A DNA stretch of 64,000 nt from Bacteroides sp. CAG:443 (GTDB lineage Bacteria > Bacteroidota > Bacteroidia > Bacteroidales > Bacteroidaceae). Made by a program: the position numbers and the translations under genes. Positions 8,635-17,778 of this stretch are shown piece by piece. The stretch spans positions 5,151 through 69,150 of the forward strand of contig FR887782.1 of NCBI GenBank assembly GCA_000432735.1, written 5' to 3'. The notes under the pieces were generated by a model, which saw nothing but the letters and a program-made list of their open reading frames with translations, was not told the DNA's origin and searched no databases. Within the stretch, counting starts at the first letter, position 1. Each line of letters starts with the position of its first letter.

Positions 8635-9951
8635 ATGGATGCATTGATTGAGAGCAGAGATAACGTGAACAAGTGGATGGAAAGGTTTGGAGTACGCTTT
8701 GGAGTGTATAAAAACGGAGTATTTAAGGAACAATTGTTTCCTTTTGATTCTATTCCGCGTATCATCTGCAAAACAGACTGGGACAAACTGGAAAAAGGAC
8801 TTATTCAGCGTGTCAATGCGCTGAACCTTTTTCTTTATGACATTTATCATGAAAAAAAGATTATCAAAGACGGGATTATTCCTGCAGAGTTTGTCTATTC
8901 ATCGAAAGGATACTTGCCTGAGTGTGAAGGAATCTCACCTGTTCATGGTGTATATGCCCATATAGCAGGCATCGATCTGGTGCAAAGTAAGGAGGGAGAA
9001 TGGTTCATTCTTGAAGATAACTTGCGTATTCCTTCAGGGGCTTCTTACCCGATGATAGCACGTACTATTACGCGTAAAGTGTCGCCTCAGACTTTCCGGA
9101 ATCATGCTGTGGCGGATAACCGGAATTATAATGACTTGCTGCGTGACATGATGGATTATATGAACGACGGACGGGGTATTTCGGTTATTCTTACGCCCGG
9201 ACGTTATAATTCTGCTTTTTTCGAACATTCGTATTTGGCCGAGAAGACGGGAGCCGTACTTGCTTTTCCGGGTGACTTGATTGTGGAGAACGATAGTGTT
9301 TACTATGTCGGATTGTTTAAGGAGAAGCAGCGGGTAGGATGTATTTACCGACGTGTCAGTGATGAATATCTTGATCCGCTGGTCTTTGAACCGTCTTCTC
9401 TGCTAGGGGTTCCTAATCTGGTACAAGCATATCGCAAAGGAAATGTCGCATTGGTCAATGCTTTGGGAAACGGGGTGGCAGACGATAAAGGTATCTATTA
9501 TTTCGTACCCAAGATGATAGATTACTATTTGCGTGAGGAACCTGTACTTCGTAATGCTCCTACTTATCTTCCTTACTATAAGGAGGATTATGAGTATGTG
9601 CTTGCCAATCTTCCCAAATTGGTAATTAAGGAAGTGAGTGAGGCAGGAGGATATGGTGTCGTATTCGGTCGCGATTTGTCTCCTGAGAAACTGGCGGAAC
9701 TGAAGCAAATGATTGTCGATGAACCGCGACGGTGGATTGCGCAGGAGGTGATTGACTTCAAGGATCTTGAGATACTGGAAGGAAATGAACGGGTAGAACG
9801 TAAGGCTGACTTACGTGCTTTTGTCATCAGTGGCAAACAGACCAAGGTCTGGAAAAGCGGGCTGACTCGTTTTTCCCGGAACCCCGATTCATTTGTGGTA
9901 AATTCTTCACAAGGAGGAGGGTTTAAGGATACATGGGTGATGGAAAAATGA
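8635..9951 (+). CDS. Circularly permuted ATP-grasp family protein
   Basis: Predicted ligase of 438 residues that would activate a carboxylate with ATP and join it to an amine. It belongs to the family once annotated DUF404/DUF407. Supporting segments are the N-terminal YDIYHEKKIIKDGIIP-type region, EDNLRIPSGASYP (about residues 131-143), TPGRYNSAFFEHSYLA, VKRVSDEYLDP-like sequence (YRRVSDEYLDP), KEVSEAGGYGVVFG in the permuted glycine-rich ATP loop, and RKADLRAFVISG. It heads a tight operon with an alpha-E protein and a transglutaminase-like protein, a trio recognised in comparative-genomic work on amidoligases as a predicted peptide-forming or peptide-modifying system. The substrate is unknown. 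Confidence 0.85.
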   Translation: MDALIESRDNVNKWMERFGVRFGVYKNGVFKEQLFPFDSIPRIICKTDWDKLEKGLIQRVNALNLFLYDIYHEKKIIKDGIIPAEFVYSSKGYLPECEGISPVHGVYAHIAGIDLVQSKEGEWFILEDNLRIPSGASYPMIARTITRKVSPQTFRNHAVADNRNYNDLLRDMMDYMNDGRGISVILTPGRYNSAFFEHSYLAEKTGAVLAFPGDLIVENDSVYYVGLFKEKQRVGCIYRRVSDEYLDPLVFEPSSLLGVPNLVQAYRKGNVALVNALGNGVADDKGIYYFVPKMIDYYLREEPVLRNAPTYLPYYKEDYEYVLANLPKLVIKEVSEAGGYGVVFGRDLSPEKLAELKQMIVDEPRRWIAQEVIDFKDLEILEGNERVERKADLRAFVISGKQTKVWKSGLTRFSRNPDSFVVNSSQGGGFKDTWVMEK

Positions 9952-9975
9952 TAAACAACTAAAAACTATAGACTT

Positions 9976-10683
9976 ATGATGACATGTTATACTATATCTG
10001 CCACGAAGGCAAATCGCCTTTACTGGCTGGGGCGATATGCTGAAAGAGTGTATATCAGCCTACATTTGTTGCGTCGGTATTATGATAAAATGATAGATGG
10101 ACTACCGGAGGACTACGAAGGATTCTATGAAAAGCTGGATGCTAATAATCCTTATCCTGATATGGAAAGTTTCCGGTTGGGATATATGTATGACGACAAG
10201 AATCCTTGCTCGCTGATTTCGGGATTGACTGCCGCTTATGACAATGCGGTTGTTTTACGCGAGGAGATCACCAGTGAAACCTTTTCTTATATAGAGCTTT
10301 CGCTCAACTTCCTGCGAAAGTTGGCCGAAAAGAAGGACGCAAACATTACCGATTTGCAGCTTATTACCGACTATCTGCTTGCTTTCTGGGGATCGGTAGA
10401 TGAACGGGTTTTCAATGAACAGGTGTACAATATCCTGAAGATTGGGAAACTGGTGGAAAATATCGACATGCATATCCGGTTCGATTATCCGTTCTTCCGA
10501 ATTAAAGAGGCATACGAATCTCTGATAAAATGTGGTGAAAATGAAGAAGAACTGTTTGATCACATGATCGAAAAACATTTGGGTGAACTGCTGGTGGAGG
10601 ACGTGTATGATTTGTATCACGTACAAAATATGGAATATAAGGCGAAACTTCTGAAATACCTCAACCATCTTGTCTTGCTTTGA
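9976..10683 (+). CDS. Alpha-E domain protein (DUF403)
   Basis: All-helical protein of 235 residues, the standard partner of circularly permuted ATP-grasp proteins. The family hallmarks are the N-terminal KANRLYWLGRYAERVYISLH segment and a charged helical body. The gene begins 24 bases after the ATP-grasp stop and is followed 21 bases later by the transglutaminase gene. Two ATGs are adjacent (9976 and 9979), and the choice does not affect the family assignment. Its biochemical role is unknown; by association it may present the substrate or act in the ligase complex. Confidence 0.83.
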   Translation: MMTCYTISATKANRLYWLGRYAERVYISLHLLRRYYDKMIDGLPEDYEGFYEKLDANNPYPDMESFRLGYMYDDKNPCSLISGLTAAYDNAVVLREEITSETFSYIELSLNFLRKLAEKKDANITDLQLITDYLLAFWGSVDERVFNEQVYNILKIGKLVENIDMHIRFDYPFFRIKEAYESLIKCGENEEELFDHMIEKHLGELLVEDVYDLYHVQNMEYKAKLLKYLNHLVLL

Positions 10684-10704
10684 TGCTTTACAACTGATAG
10701 TACA

Positions 10705-11472
10705 ATGAAAAAATACTTTTATAATTATCAGGCAATTACCCGTTTCAGCAAACCTGTCGACAGGCATTATTTTCTGTTGCGATGTATGCCATGTGTCAAT
10801 GCTTGTCAGCAAACGGGTAAACGGGAGCTTTTCATTCATCCGGGAGGAAGTGTGATTAATGGTGCCGATGCATGGAAAAATCCGATTCAATATGGCTGCC
10901 GGATGGAAGAGCATGATTCGTTTGTGTTTGTAAGTAGCGGAGAAATAAGGCTTAGTCCTTACCGTATTGCCGAAGATGATTTTACCGACATGTTCAGGGT
11001 ATCGTCTCGGCTGACGGCACTTTCGGTACCGATGAAGCAATTACTGGCCGGTACGGAGGCAGGCTATCCGCTGGAACGTGCCGTGCTACTTGCACGGAAT
11101 ATTCATGACTACATGCACTATGCTTCTGGAAAGACTGGTCCCGGGACTTCGGCAGCCGAGGCATTCGAGCTGCGGGAAGGAGTGTGTCAGGATTATGCAC
11201 ATATTCTTATTGCTCTTTGTCGGGCGTCGGGCATAGCTGCGCGTTATGTAAATGGATTCATTGCCGGTATCGGTGCTACTCATGCCTGGGTGGAAGTGCT
11301 GGATAATGGATGTTGGTGGGGGATAGACCCTACGCACAATTGTCGGATAGAATATGGATATATCAAGGTGGCTCATGGACGCGATGCCATGGATTGTCCG
11401 GTTAACCGGGGAGTGTTTACGGGCATGGCTACTCAGCAAACTGATATTCGTGTTATAGTAGAAGAAATATGA
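10705..11472 (+). CDS. Transglutaminase-like cysteine protease/acyltransferase
   Basis: Cytoplasmic protein of 255 residues with a beta-rich N-terminal domain of the bacterial transglutaminase-associated type and a C-terminal transglutaminase-like core. The Cys-His-Asp triad is visible: C161 in EGVCQDYAH, H193 in ATHAWVEV and D208 in GIDPTHNC. Such proteins typically cleave or form amide bonds. Its stop overlaps the start of the next gene by 4 bases, so translation is probably coupled. In this operon it may hydrolyse or transfer the amide made by the ATP-grasp enzyme. No signal peptide is evident. Confidence 0.87.
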   Translation: MKKYFYNYQAITRFSKPVDRHYFLLRCMPCVNACQQTGKRELFIHPGGSVINGADAWKNPIQYGCRMEEHDSFVFVSSGEIRLSPYRIAEDDFTDMFRVSSRLTALSVPMKQLLAGTEAGYPLERAVLLARNIHDYMHYASGKTGPGTSAAEAFELREGVCQDYAHILIALCRASGIAARYVNGFIAGIGATHAWVEVLDNGCWWGIDPTHNCRIEYGYIKVAHGRDAMDCPVNRGVFTGMATQQTDIRVIVEEI

Positions 11473-12404
11473 TAAGAACGGTTATTTCTATTGCGCTTCC
11501 TGTTGACGAGCGCTTGTTGATACAAAAAAATGTTATTAGCCATGGTACGGGCAAGAAGCGTATCTGTATCGTGACAGGTACCCATGGGGATGAACTGGAA
11601 GGTCAGTATGTATGCTTTCAGCTTAATAAGATTGTACAGGAAAATCTTGACAAACTGAATGGTACGATTGAAATATATCCGGCACTTAACCCGTTGGGGA
11701 TTGATTCCATTACTCGTGGCATTCCCAATTTCGATCTTGATATGAATCGTATTTTTCCGGGAAACCCTGATGGAACGATGGCCGAACGGGTTGCATACGC
11801 CATTTTTCAAGATTTGCAGGGGGCAGATATGGTAATCGATATTCATTCGAGTAACATCTTCTTGCGTGAGATTCCTCAGGTCCGGGTAAATGTCAATACG
11901 GCAGAACGTCTGGTACCTTACGCTAAGCTGCTCAATACTGATTTTATCTGGGTACACGAAGCGGCAACGGTTCTTGAGGCTACCTTGGCACATTCGCTCA
12001 ACACTGCCGGCACTCCTACACTTGTGGTAGAAATGGGGGTGGGTATGCGTATTAATCATGGATATGGAAACCGGTTGGTAACGGGCATCTTTAATCTGAT
12101 GCATGAGCTGGGAATGTGGAGTGAACAAGACGAATCTCATCTCATTAGCCGTCCGGTGGTGTCGGTAGCCGATAAAGTAAGTTTTCTGAATGCTGAGGCT
12201 TCGGGTATCTTCCTTACCGAGATTCGGAACAATATCATTGTAGACAAGGGAGAAGAGATAGGTTGCATAGTGAATCCGCTTACGGGTGAAGTGCTTCAGG
12301 AGGTAACAGCTACCGTACATGGCTTGCTGTTTACACTTCGTGCCTATCCGGTGGTGTATCAAGGTTCGTTGCTGGCCCGCATACATCAGTTGGATGAGTC
12401 GTAA
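11469..12404 (+). CDS. M14-type succinylglutamate desuccinylase/aspartoacylase-family hydrolase
   Basis: Predicted Zn-dependent amidohydrolase of 311 residues. Metal-binding and catalytic residues are intact: H39 and E42 in GTHGDE, H126 in DIHSSN, and the putative general base E188 in VVEMGVG; DMNRIFPG is the conserved substrate-side motif. The C-terminus has the beta-rich AstE-like extension (PLTGEVLQEV). It overlaps the transglutaminase gene by 4 bases (ATGA). The family deacylates N-acyl amino acids. Here it probably removes an acyl or aminoacyl group from the product of the ATP-grasp system; the substrate is not evident. Confidence 0.85.
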   Translation: MIRTVISIALPVDERLLIQKNVISHGTGKKRICIVTGTHGDELEGQYVCFQLNKIVQENLDKLNGTIEIYPALNPLGIDSITRGIPNFDLDMNRIFPGNPDGTMAERVAYAIFQDLQGADMVIDIHSSNIFLREIPQVRVNVNTAERLVPYAKLLNTDFIWVHEAATVLEATLAHSLNTAGTPTLVVEMGVGMRINHGYGNRLVTGIFNLMHELGMWSEQDESHLISRPVVSVADKVSFLNAEASGIFLTEIRNNIIVDKGEEIGCIVNPLTGEVLQEVTATVHGLLFTLRAYPVVYQGSLLARIHQLDES

Positions 12405-12495
12405 ATAGATACGGCGTGATAAACAGGCTATGCCGGCTTTTCTTTTAAATGCTTTGATAAGATGAAAAGAAGAATACTTTACGTGGAGAGAATGT

Positions 12496-13431
12496 ATGAA
12501 AAAAGAGATTCTATTTAGTATGAAATCTTCCTTCCGAGATACTTTTCGCATTCAGGGTTTTCGTTTCGGATCGGGAGAAAAGAGCCTCGCTATTGTAGGA
12601 GCTATGCGAGGGGATGAAATACAACAACAATATATCTGCTCGCAGCTTGTCCGGCATCTTGCTCAGCTGGAAGCGGAGGGCAGACTGGTGCCGGGACATG
12701 AGATACTGCTCATTCCTTCTGCCAATCCTTATTCCATGAATATCGGCAAGCGGTTCTGGCCCATGGATAATACAGATATCAACCGGATGTTTCCAGGATA
12801 CGATCAGGGAGAAACAACACAACGTATCGCCGCATCGCTTTTTGAGGCGATACAGGGATATACGTACGGTATACAATTTGCCAGCTTTTACGTTCCCGGT
12901 GATTTTATTCCTCATGTACGAATTATAGAAACCGGGTACGAGGATGTACAGACTGCGGGTCTTTTTGGCTTTCCTTATGTCTGTTTGCGAAAATCATTGC
13001 CTTTCGATACGACTTTGCTGAATTATAACTGGCAAATCTGGAATACGAAGGCGTATTCGATTTACGGAGGGCAAAACGGACAGGTGGAAGGAACTATGCC
13101 TTTTTATATTATCAGTTCCATTTTACGTTTTATGCAGCGTGTGGGTATTGTTTCACATTTTGCTTCTGCCCATCCTGACTACAATTCGCAAGTTATCCAT
13201 GAGTCGGACCTGACTGACGTAAAAGCGCCTGTTTCGGGCCTCTTTTATCGGCTGAAGACGGCACGTGAGGACGTGCGGAAAGGTGAGTTGCTCGCACGTA
13301 TCATTCATCCGATAGAGGGAAATATCTTGGAGGAAATTTATGCTCCGGATAACGGTGTTGTCTTCTTTGCTCATAATCAGCCGCTGACTTTGCAGGATGC
13401 TACGCTGTATAAAATCTATAGTCTTCGATAA
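12496..13431 (+). CDS. Degenerate M14-type paralogue, predicted catalytically inactive partner
   Basis: Also 311 residues and alignable throughout with the preceding gene (GAMRGDE for GTHGDE, DINRMFPG for DMNRIFPG, PIEGNILEEI for PLTGEVLQEV). The metal ligands are lost: the first His is R38, the second His position (DIHSSN) is A129 in IQFASF, and the catalytic Glu region VVEMGVG reads SIYGGQN, so the Glu position is Y190. Only E41 remains. The frame is intact, so it is a maintained protein rather than decay. It may form a heterodimer with, or regulate, its active neighbour. The 91-base gap contains no obvious terminator, and GGAGAG precedes the ATG. Confidence 0.8.
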   Translation: MKKEILFSMKSSFRDTFRIQGFRFGSGEKSLAIVGAMRGDEIQQQYICSQLVRHLAQLEAEGRLVPGHEILLIPSANPYSMNIGKRFWPMDNTDINRMFPGYDQGETTQRIAASLFEAIQGYTYGIQFASFYVPGDFIPHVRIIETGYEDVQTAGLFGFPYVCLRKSLPFDTTLLNYNWQIWNTKAYSIYGGQNGQVEGTMPFYIISSILRFMQRVGIVSHFASAHPDYNSQVIHESDLTDVKAPVSGLFYRLKTAREDVRKGELLARIIHPIEGNILEEIYAPDNGVVFFAHNQPLTLQDATLYKIYSLR

Positions 13432-13463
13432 GATATGCCGTTTATCGGGTATGCAATCTTGTT

Positions 13464-14921
13464 TTAGTCGATAAATGGAATGACTTCTTCGTGTTCTTCA
13501 GGCGGCTGCTTGAAGATTTTATATCCGATTGCTGCAACAACGATACTCATGATCGGACTGAGTATGTTGAAGAAACAATAAGGCAGATAAGTCAGTGTAG
13601 GGACATTCAGGATTGTAGCCTGTGTCATACCGCATGAGTTCCAGGGAATCAGTACGGAGGTCACTGTTACCGAATCTTCGGTTGTACGGCTTAACAGTCG
13701 GCTTTCGTATCCCTGTTTCTTGTAAATGCTGCCAAACATACTACCTGTCAGGATGATGCTTATATACTGGTCGGCAGTAGTCAGGTTCATGAATAATCCG
13801 GAACATACGGTCGATGAAACCAGACTGAAACGATTTTTCATAAAGCGTACAAAGACGGATGTAATGCTTCCCAGCATACCGCTGGCCGTCATTGCCCCTC
13901 CGAAACACATCGCACAAAGTATCAGCCAGATGGTGTTAGTCATACCTGCCATGCCTCGGGTAGCGATTAGTTCAGTCAGAGCGGCATTGTCGGTCTGGAG
14001 GCTGGTGCTTCCGTAACAGGTTATCATAACTCCTTTAAACAGATTTTGTTCTCCGGCTATTTCGTTCAGCAGGTCGGGCTGGAAGATGACAGCTGCTATG
14101 CAGGCAAGGAAGGTCGAAATGGCAAGAGTGATGATGGAAGGAACTTTGCGCGCTATGAGAATACCGGTTACTACAGGGACAACCAGCAGCCAGGGAGTGA
14201 TATTGAATTTGCTTTCCAGACTGGTCGCTACTTCGGTCATGTGCCCCATGTTGTGGGTACTGTGTGTGAATCCCATAATGGTAAACAGGATCAGTGTGAT
14301 GACCAGTGAAGGAATGGTGGTAATAAGCATGTAGCGGATATGTCGGAATAACGGGGTTTCTGTGATGGAAGAAGCCAGAACGGTTGTTTCCGACAGTGGA
14401 GAAATCTTGTCGCCGAAGTAAGCTCCCGAGATGATGGCACCGGCTATCCAGCCTTCGTTGAATCCTTGTGCTTTACCTATCCCCAGCAGGGCGATTCCAA
14501 TTGTAGCAATGGTTGTCCACGAACTGCCGGTCATGACCGATATCAGCACGCAGATGATGCAGGTAGAAGTCAGAAAGAATGTCGGATGAATGATTTGCAT
14601 TCCGTAGTAGATAAGTGTAGGTACGATACCGCTGATCATCCATGTGCCGCTCAGTGCGCCAATAATGAGCAGGATGATGACGGCCGTGGCTACACCACTG
14701 ATGTTATTTGTAATGGCCAGTTCATAATCTTTCCACGGAATACGATAAAAAGCCATTCCTATAAATATGCAGACTGCGGTGGTTACTAGCAGAGAAACTT
14801 GGCTTCCGCCGTTCAGTGAGTCACTTCCGAAAGTACTGATGGTCGCAACCAGCATGCATATCAGGATGATAATCGGAAGGAAAGATACCAGTGGAGAGGG
14901 AAATCTTTTTGTTGAATTCAT
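13464..14921 (-). CDS. nhaC: NhaC-family Na+/H+ antiporter
   Basis: Inner-membrane antiporter with about a dozen hydrophobic segments, used in Na+ and pH homeostasis. Typical NhaC sequence is visible, including SGTWMISGIVPTLIYYG, MTGSSWTTIATIG, GAYFGDKISPLSETT and IPWNSCGMTQA. A GTG codon at 14945 would extend the frame, but it coincides with the -7 box TATCTTTG (14945-14952, minus strand). The ATG at 14921 (MNSTKRFPSPLVSF, 485 residues) is therefore the real start, with a leader of about 17 bases. It is convergent with the M14 operon, ending 33 bases from it. Confidence 0.88.
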   Translation of the reverse strand: MNSTKRFPSPLVSFLPIIILICMLVATISTFGSDSLNGGSQVSLLVTTAVCIFIGMAFYRIPWKDYELAITNNISGVATAVIILLIIGALSGTWMISGIVPTLIYYGMQIIHPTFFLTSTCIICVLISVMTGSSWTTIATIGIALLGIGKAQGFNEGWIAGAIISGAYFGDKISPLSETTVLASSITETPLFRHIRYMLITTIPSLVITLILFTIMGFTHSTHNMGHMTEVATSLESKFNITPWLLVVPVVTGILIARKVPSIITLAISTFLACIAAVIFQPDLLNEIAGEQNLFKGVMITCYGSTSLQTDNAALTELIATRGMAGMTNTIWLILCAMCFGGAMTASGMLGSITSVFVRFMKNRFSLVSSTVCSGLFMNLTTADQYISIILTGSMFGSIYKKQGYESRLLSRTTEDSVTVTSVLIPWNSCGMTQATILNVPTLTYLPYCFFNILSPIMSIVVAAIGYKIFKQPPEEHEEVIPFID

Positions 14922-14944
14922 TATATCATTATTATTTGCGGGCA

Positions 14945-14952
14945 CAAAGATA
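14945..14952 (-). promoter_or_regulatory. Promoter -7 box of nhaC
   Basis: Minus-strand TATCTTTG fits TAnnTTTG; the predicted start is near 14938. It decides the nhaC start codon because the longer GTG start would lie within the box. Confidence 0.55.
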
Positions 14953-15029
14953 TAATAATTCTGTTTAAATATGCAGTATTTGCAGGTGAAATATGCAAAA
15001 ATGGGTCAAAACTGCATGAATATGTATAT

Positions 15030-15111
15030 AAAAAACACAGACTTTACGAAAAGTACGGCATTTTGTTCTTTCAGAATGAGTGCAGAATTGCCGTATGCGT
15101 AAAGTCTGTGT
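15030..15111 (-). terminator. Terminator after the sulfotransferase gene
   Basis: Arms 15035-15060 and 15089-15111 pair over 14 bp (ACACAGACTTTACG), then a small internal loop, then ACGGCA/TGCCGT. On the minus strand the stem runs into TTTTTATATAC. It begins 9 bases after the sulfotransferase stop codon and closes the sulfonation operon. Confidence 0.8.
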
Positions 15112-15119
15112 CCGACTGG

Positions 15120-16226
15120 TTACAGTTTATATCCCCACTGGTCGAGTGCGAATGACCAGTTCTTTTCTACCAGTTCTACCGTTTCGGGCTTGTACTGGTA
15201 TTGGTTTTTCTTATAACCTTTCTTTTTATTTACGTAAGCTTCTATCGCAGGACGAGCTTCGTCGAAGCCCGGAAGAGAAAGCTTCTGATAGATTTCCTGT
15301 GTCAGGTCGAAGGCATTTTTCTCGTAGTCTTCGAATTTTACTTCTACCAAGTTGCCTTCCGGAATGTATTTCTTGTCGGCTTCATACTTGTGATACAATT
15401 TAGCATAAATTGAAAGTATGTTCTCCTGCAACTGTTCATTGCTGATATCCTGCAACTTCAGTGGCTGGATGGTATTGGTAAAGAAGCTTCGTGTTGATTC
15501 GAAAACCGTATACGGATTACGCATCAGGTAAATGAACTTGGCATTGGGGAACATTTTTACCAGTTCTTTCACACGTCCCGTATGTGGAGGATTCTTGCTC
15601 AGGAACTGAGTTCCGTGAGTATTCCATAACGAGATCTTGATCAGTTTGGTAAATGTTTCTTCAAATACTTTCAGTTCTTCATCACTGATATCATCGAACA
15701 ACAGGTATTTGTCGGCATACTCCTGCATGTGTTTGGGCAAGAACCAGAAATTATAATACGTATACGGCATCATGTTAGCCAGCGCAAATTCTTCTTCCTG
15801 TGGCAGGTCGACAGCCAGTTCCATGTTGTCTGTCGGACGCTTGTCGGGCATCAGCCAGCTCATGTTCTTCTTGAAGAACGGTTGTCCCCACATCATCAGG
15901 TGTGGAAATACCGTCTGGTATGTCGTGTTGTAACCAAAATGCTTGTCGCATGAAAAGACACTGTGCATAAAGGTTGTTCCACTTCTCCAGTGTCCCAGAA
16001 TGAATACCGGATCGTGTTCCAGCGGCTGATCGGCAAGCAGCTTTTCGTAACGCTTGTCTTGCAGTGGTTTCAAGGTCGAAAGCAGGCGACATACCGCTTT
16101 GGTGAGGCGATATTTTCCTTTATATGCCTGGTCGATCGTTCTACCTTTGGTAATTTGGTTGAATGTCTTCCAGTCTGCACCTACCAGGGTATTGATTGGC
16201 AATTTACTGAATTCGAGTAATCCCAT
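15120..16226 (-). CDS. PAPS-dependent sulfotransferase, probable steroid/sterol sulfotransferase
   Basis: Cytosolic-type sulfotransferase of 368 residues that transfers sulfonate from PAPS to an acceptor hydroxyl. The 5'-phosphosulfate loop GHWRSGTT is at 78-85. The 3'-phosphate-binding region includes KNPPHTGR at 211-218 and RNPYTVFESTRSF at 236-248. It is the last gene of a minus-strand run containing cysN, cysD, cysC, a permease and cysQ, so it has a dedicated donor supply. This gene content matches the B. thetaiotaomicron cluster reported to sulfonate cholesterol and other steroids (BT_0416 sulfotransferase). Acceptor identity here is inferred from that resemblance, not read from the sequence. 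Confidence 0.88.
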   Translation of the reverse strand: MGLLEFSKLPINTLVGADWKTFNQITKGRTIDQAYKGKYRLTKAVCRLLSTLKPLQDKRYEKLLADQPLEHDPVFILGHWRSGTTFMHSVFSCDKHFGYNTTYQTVFPHLMMWGQPFFKKNMSWLMPDKRPTDNMELAVDLPQEEEFALANMMPYTYYNFWFLPKHMQEYADKYLLFDDISDEELKVFEETFTKLIKISLWNTHGTQFLSKNPPHTGRVKELVKMFPNAKFIYLMRNPYTVFESTRSFFTNTIQPLKLQDISNEQLQENILSIYAKLYHKYEADKKYIPEGNLVEVKFEDYEKNAFDLTQEIYQKLSLPGFDEARPAIEAYVNKKKGYKKNQYQYKPETVELVEKNWSFALDQWGYKL

Positions 16227-16258
16227 TGTATATATTTAGTTGATACTGTGTTTAAAAC

Positions 16259-17764
16259 TTATTTTTTCACTTCGATGGCGATACCTTGTCTGGACAGTTC
16301 CTTTACAGCTTTGTCGATTGCTTCGTAGTGTTCCGGTTCAATACCCAGTTTCGGCAAGTCGAGTACCGGCAGTTCCATGGTATTGTGCATATCCTTATCT
16401 TCCACACGATCCAGAATCATACCTACGGCACTGGTGTTGTTGGTAATCGGGTCGATCAGGATAAATGAGCCGGTTGCCTTGTTCTTGGTATACGGATCGA
16501 AGAACAATTCCTTGGAAGAAGTCAGTACTACACGGGCGATCTGGTTCAACTGCATCGGAAGATCCTCTTTCTTCAGGCGTCCGTTTTCCACGCTCAGGTG
16601 TTCCATCGTATTGATGTCTACCTTGTATTTAATGCTGTCTATACGGGTACGGCTGGTGTTGGTCGTTTGTTTCAGGAAGAATGACTTTTCCATGTCCATC
16701 TTTTCTTCGTCCATCCATACCAGCATGGCTTCGAAGTTACGGCCAATCATAGGCATATTGTCGGGGTGAACCAGCATTTCACCGCGGGAAACGTCTATTT
16801 CATCTTCCAGCGTCAATGTAACCGACATGGGCGGGAAGGCATAATCCAGTTCACCGTCGTAAGTAACGATGCTCTTTACATGTGACTTCTTTCCTGAAGG
16901 AAGTGCCACAACTTCATCTCCCTTATGTACAACTCCCGAAGCAACCTTGGCACAGAATCCGCGGAAGTCGAGGTTCGGGCGGAGTACATACTGTACCGGA
17001 TAGCGGAAGTCTGTCAGGTTATGGTCGTTGCCGATATGTACGGTTTCGAGGAATTCCAACAATGACGGACCGCTGTACCACGGGGTACGGTCGGATTTTT
17101 CAACCACGTTGTCACCATCGAGTGCCGACAATGGGATACAGTTTACGTCGGGCACGCCCAACGGTTCGATAAATGCCTTGTAGTCGGCAACAATCTTGTC
17201 GAATACTTCCTTGGAGAAATCGACCAAATCCATCTTGTTGACAGCCAGAACTACATGCTTGATTCCCAGTAAAGAAACCAAATAAGTGTGGCGGCGTGTC
17301 TGTGTGATGACTCCTGTACGCGCATCGACAAGAATAATGGCAAGGTTAGCCGTCGAGCCGCCGGTAATCATGTTACGGGTATATTGTTCGTGTCCCGGAG
17401 TATCGGCAATGATAAACTTACGGTTGTTGGTAGAGAAATAACGGTAAGCCACATCGATGGTAATACCCTGTTCGCGTTCAGCCTTCAGTCCGTCCAGCAG
17501 TAAGGCATAGTCGATATGCTCTCCCGCATTACCCATTCTCTTGCTGTCGCGTTCCAGTGCATCGAGCTGGTCTTCGTATAATTTCTTGCTATCGAAAAGC
17601 AGGCGTCCGATAAGTGTAGACTTTCCGTCGTCTACCGAACCTGCCGTAAGGAAGCGGAGCAAGTCCTTTTGCTCGTCTTTCTTCAGAAATTCTTCGATAG
17701 ACATAGTCCCTCTGGCTTCGCCTTCCATCGGGTTTCCTGATTTATTTTTATCTAGTTCTTCCAT
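16259..17764 (-). CDS. cysN: Sulfate adenylyltransferase subunit 1 (GTPase)
   Basis: Regulatory GTPase that couples GTP hydrolysis to formation of APS from ATP and sulfate with CysD. At 501 residues it carries elongation-factor-like motifs: GSVDDGKST at 42-50, DTPGHEQYTRN, and NKMDLVDFS. The later beta-barrel segments (QYVLRPNLDFRGFCAKV and others) are intact. There is no C-terminal APS kinase fusion; cysC is a separate gene. It follows cysD by 14 bases and precedes the sulfotransferase by 32, so the three are one unit. The longer N-terminus before MSIEEFLKK is poorly conserved in kind and the start could be at the second Met. Confidence 0.94.
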   Translation of the reverse strand: MEELDKNKSGNPMEGEARGTMSIEEFLKKDEQKDLLRFLTAGSVDDGKSTLIGRLLFDSKKLYEDQLDALERDSKRMGNAGEHIDYALLLDGLKAEREQGITIDVAYRYFSTNNRKFIIADTPGHEQYTRNMITGGSTANLAIILVDARTGVITQTRRHTYLVSLLGIKHVVLAVNKMDLVDFSKEVFDKIVADYKAFIEPLGVPDVNCIPLSALDGDNVVEKSDRTPWYSGPSLLEFLETVHIGNDHNLTDFRYPVQYVLRPNLDFRGFCAKVASGVVHKGDEVVALPSGKKSHVKSIVTYDGELDYAFPPMSVTLTLEDEIDVSRGEMLVHPDNMPMIGRNFEAMLVWMDEEKMDMEKSFFLKQTTNTSRTRIDSIKYKVDINTMEHLSVENGRLKKEDLPMQLNQIARVVLTSSKELFFDPYTKNKATGSFILIDPITNNTSAVGMILDRVEDKDMHNTMELPVLDLPKLGIEPEHYEAIDKAVKELSRQGIAIEVKK

Positions 17765-17778
17765 GATCGTTTGTTTTG

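Noticed and set aside
11433..12551. 372-codon minus-strand frame over the first M14 gene
   Set aside because: The plus strand encodes a complete M14 enzyme with all catalytic motifs; this is a shadow.
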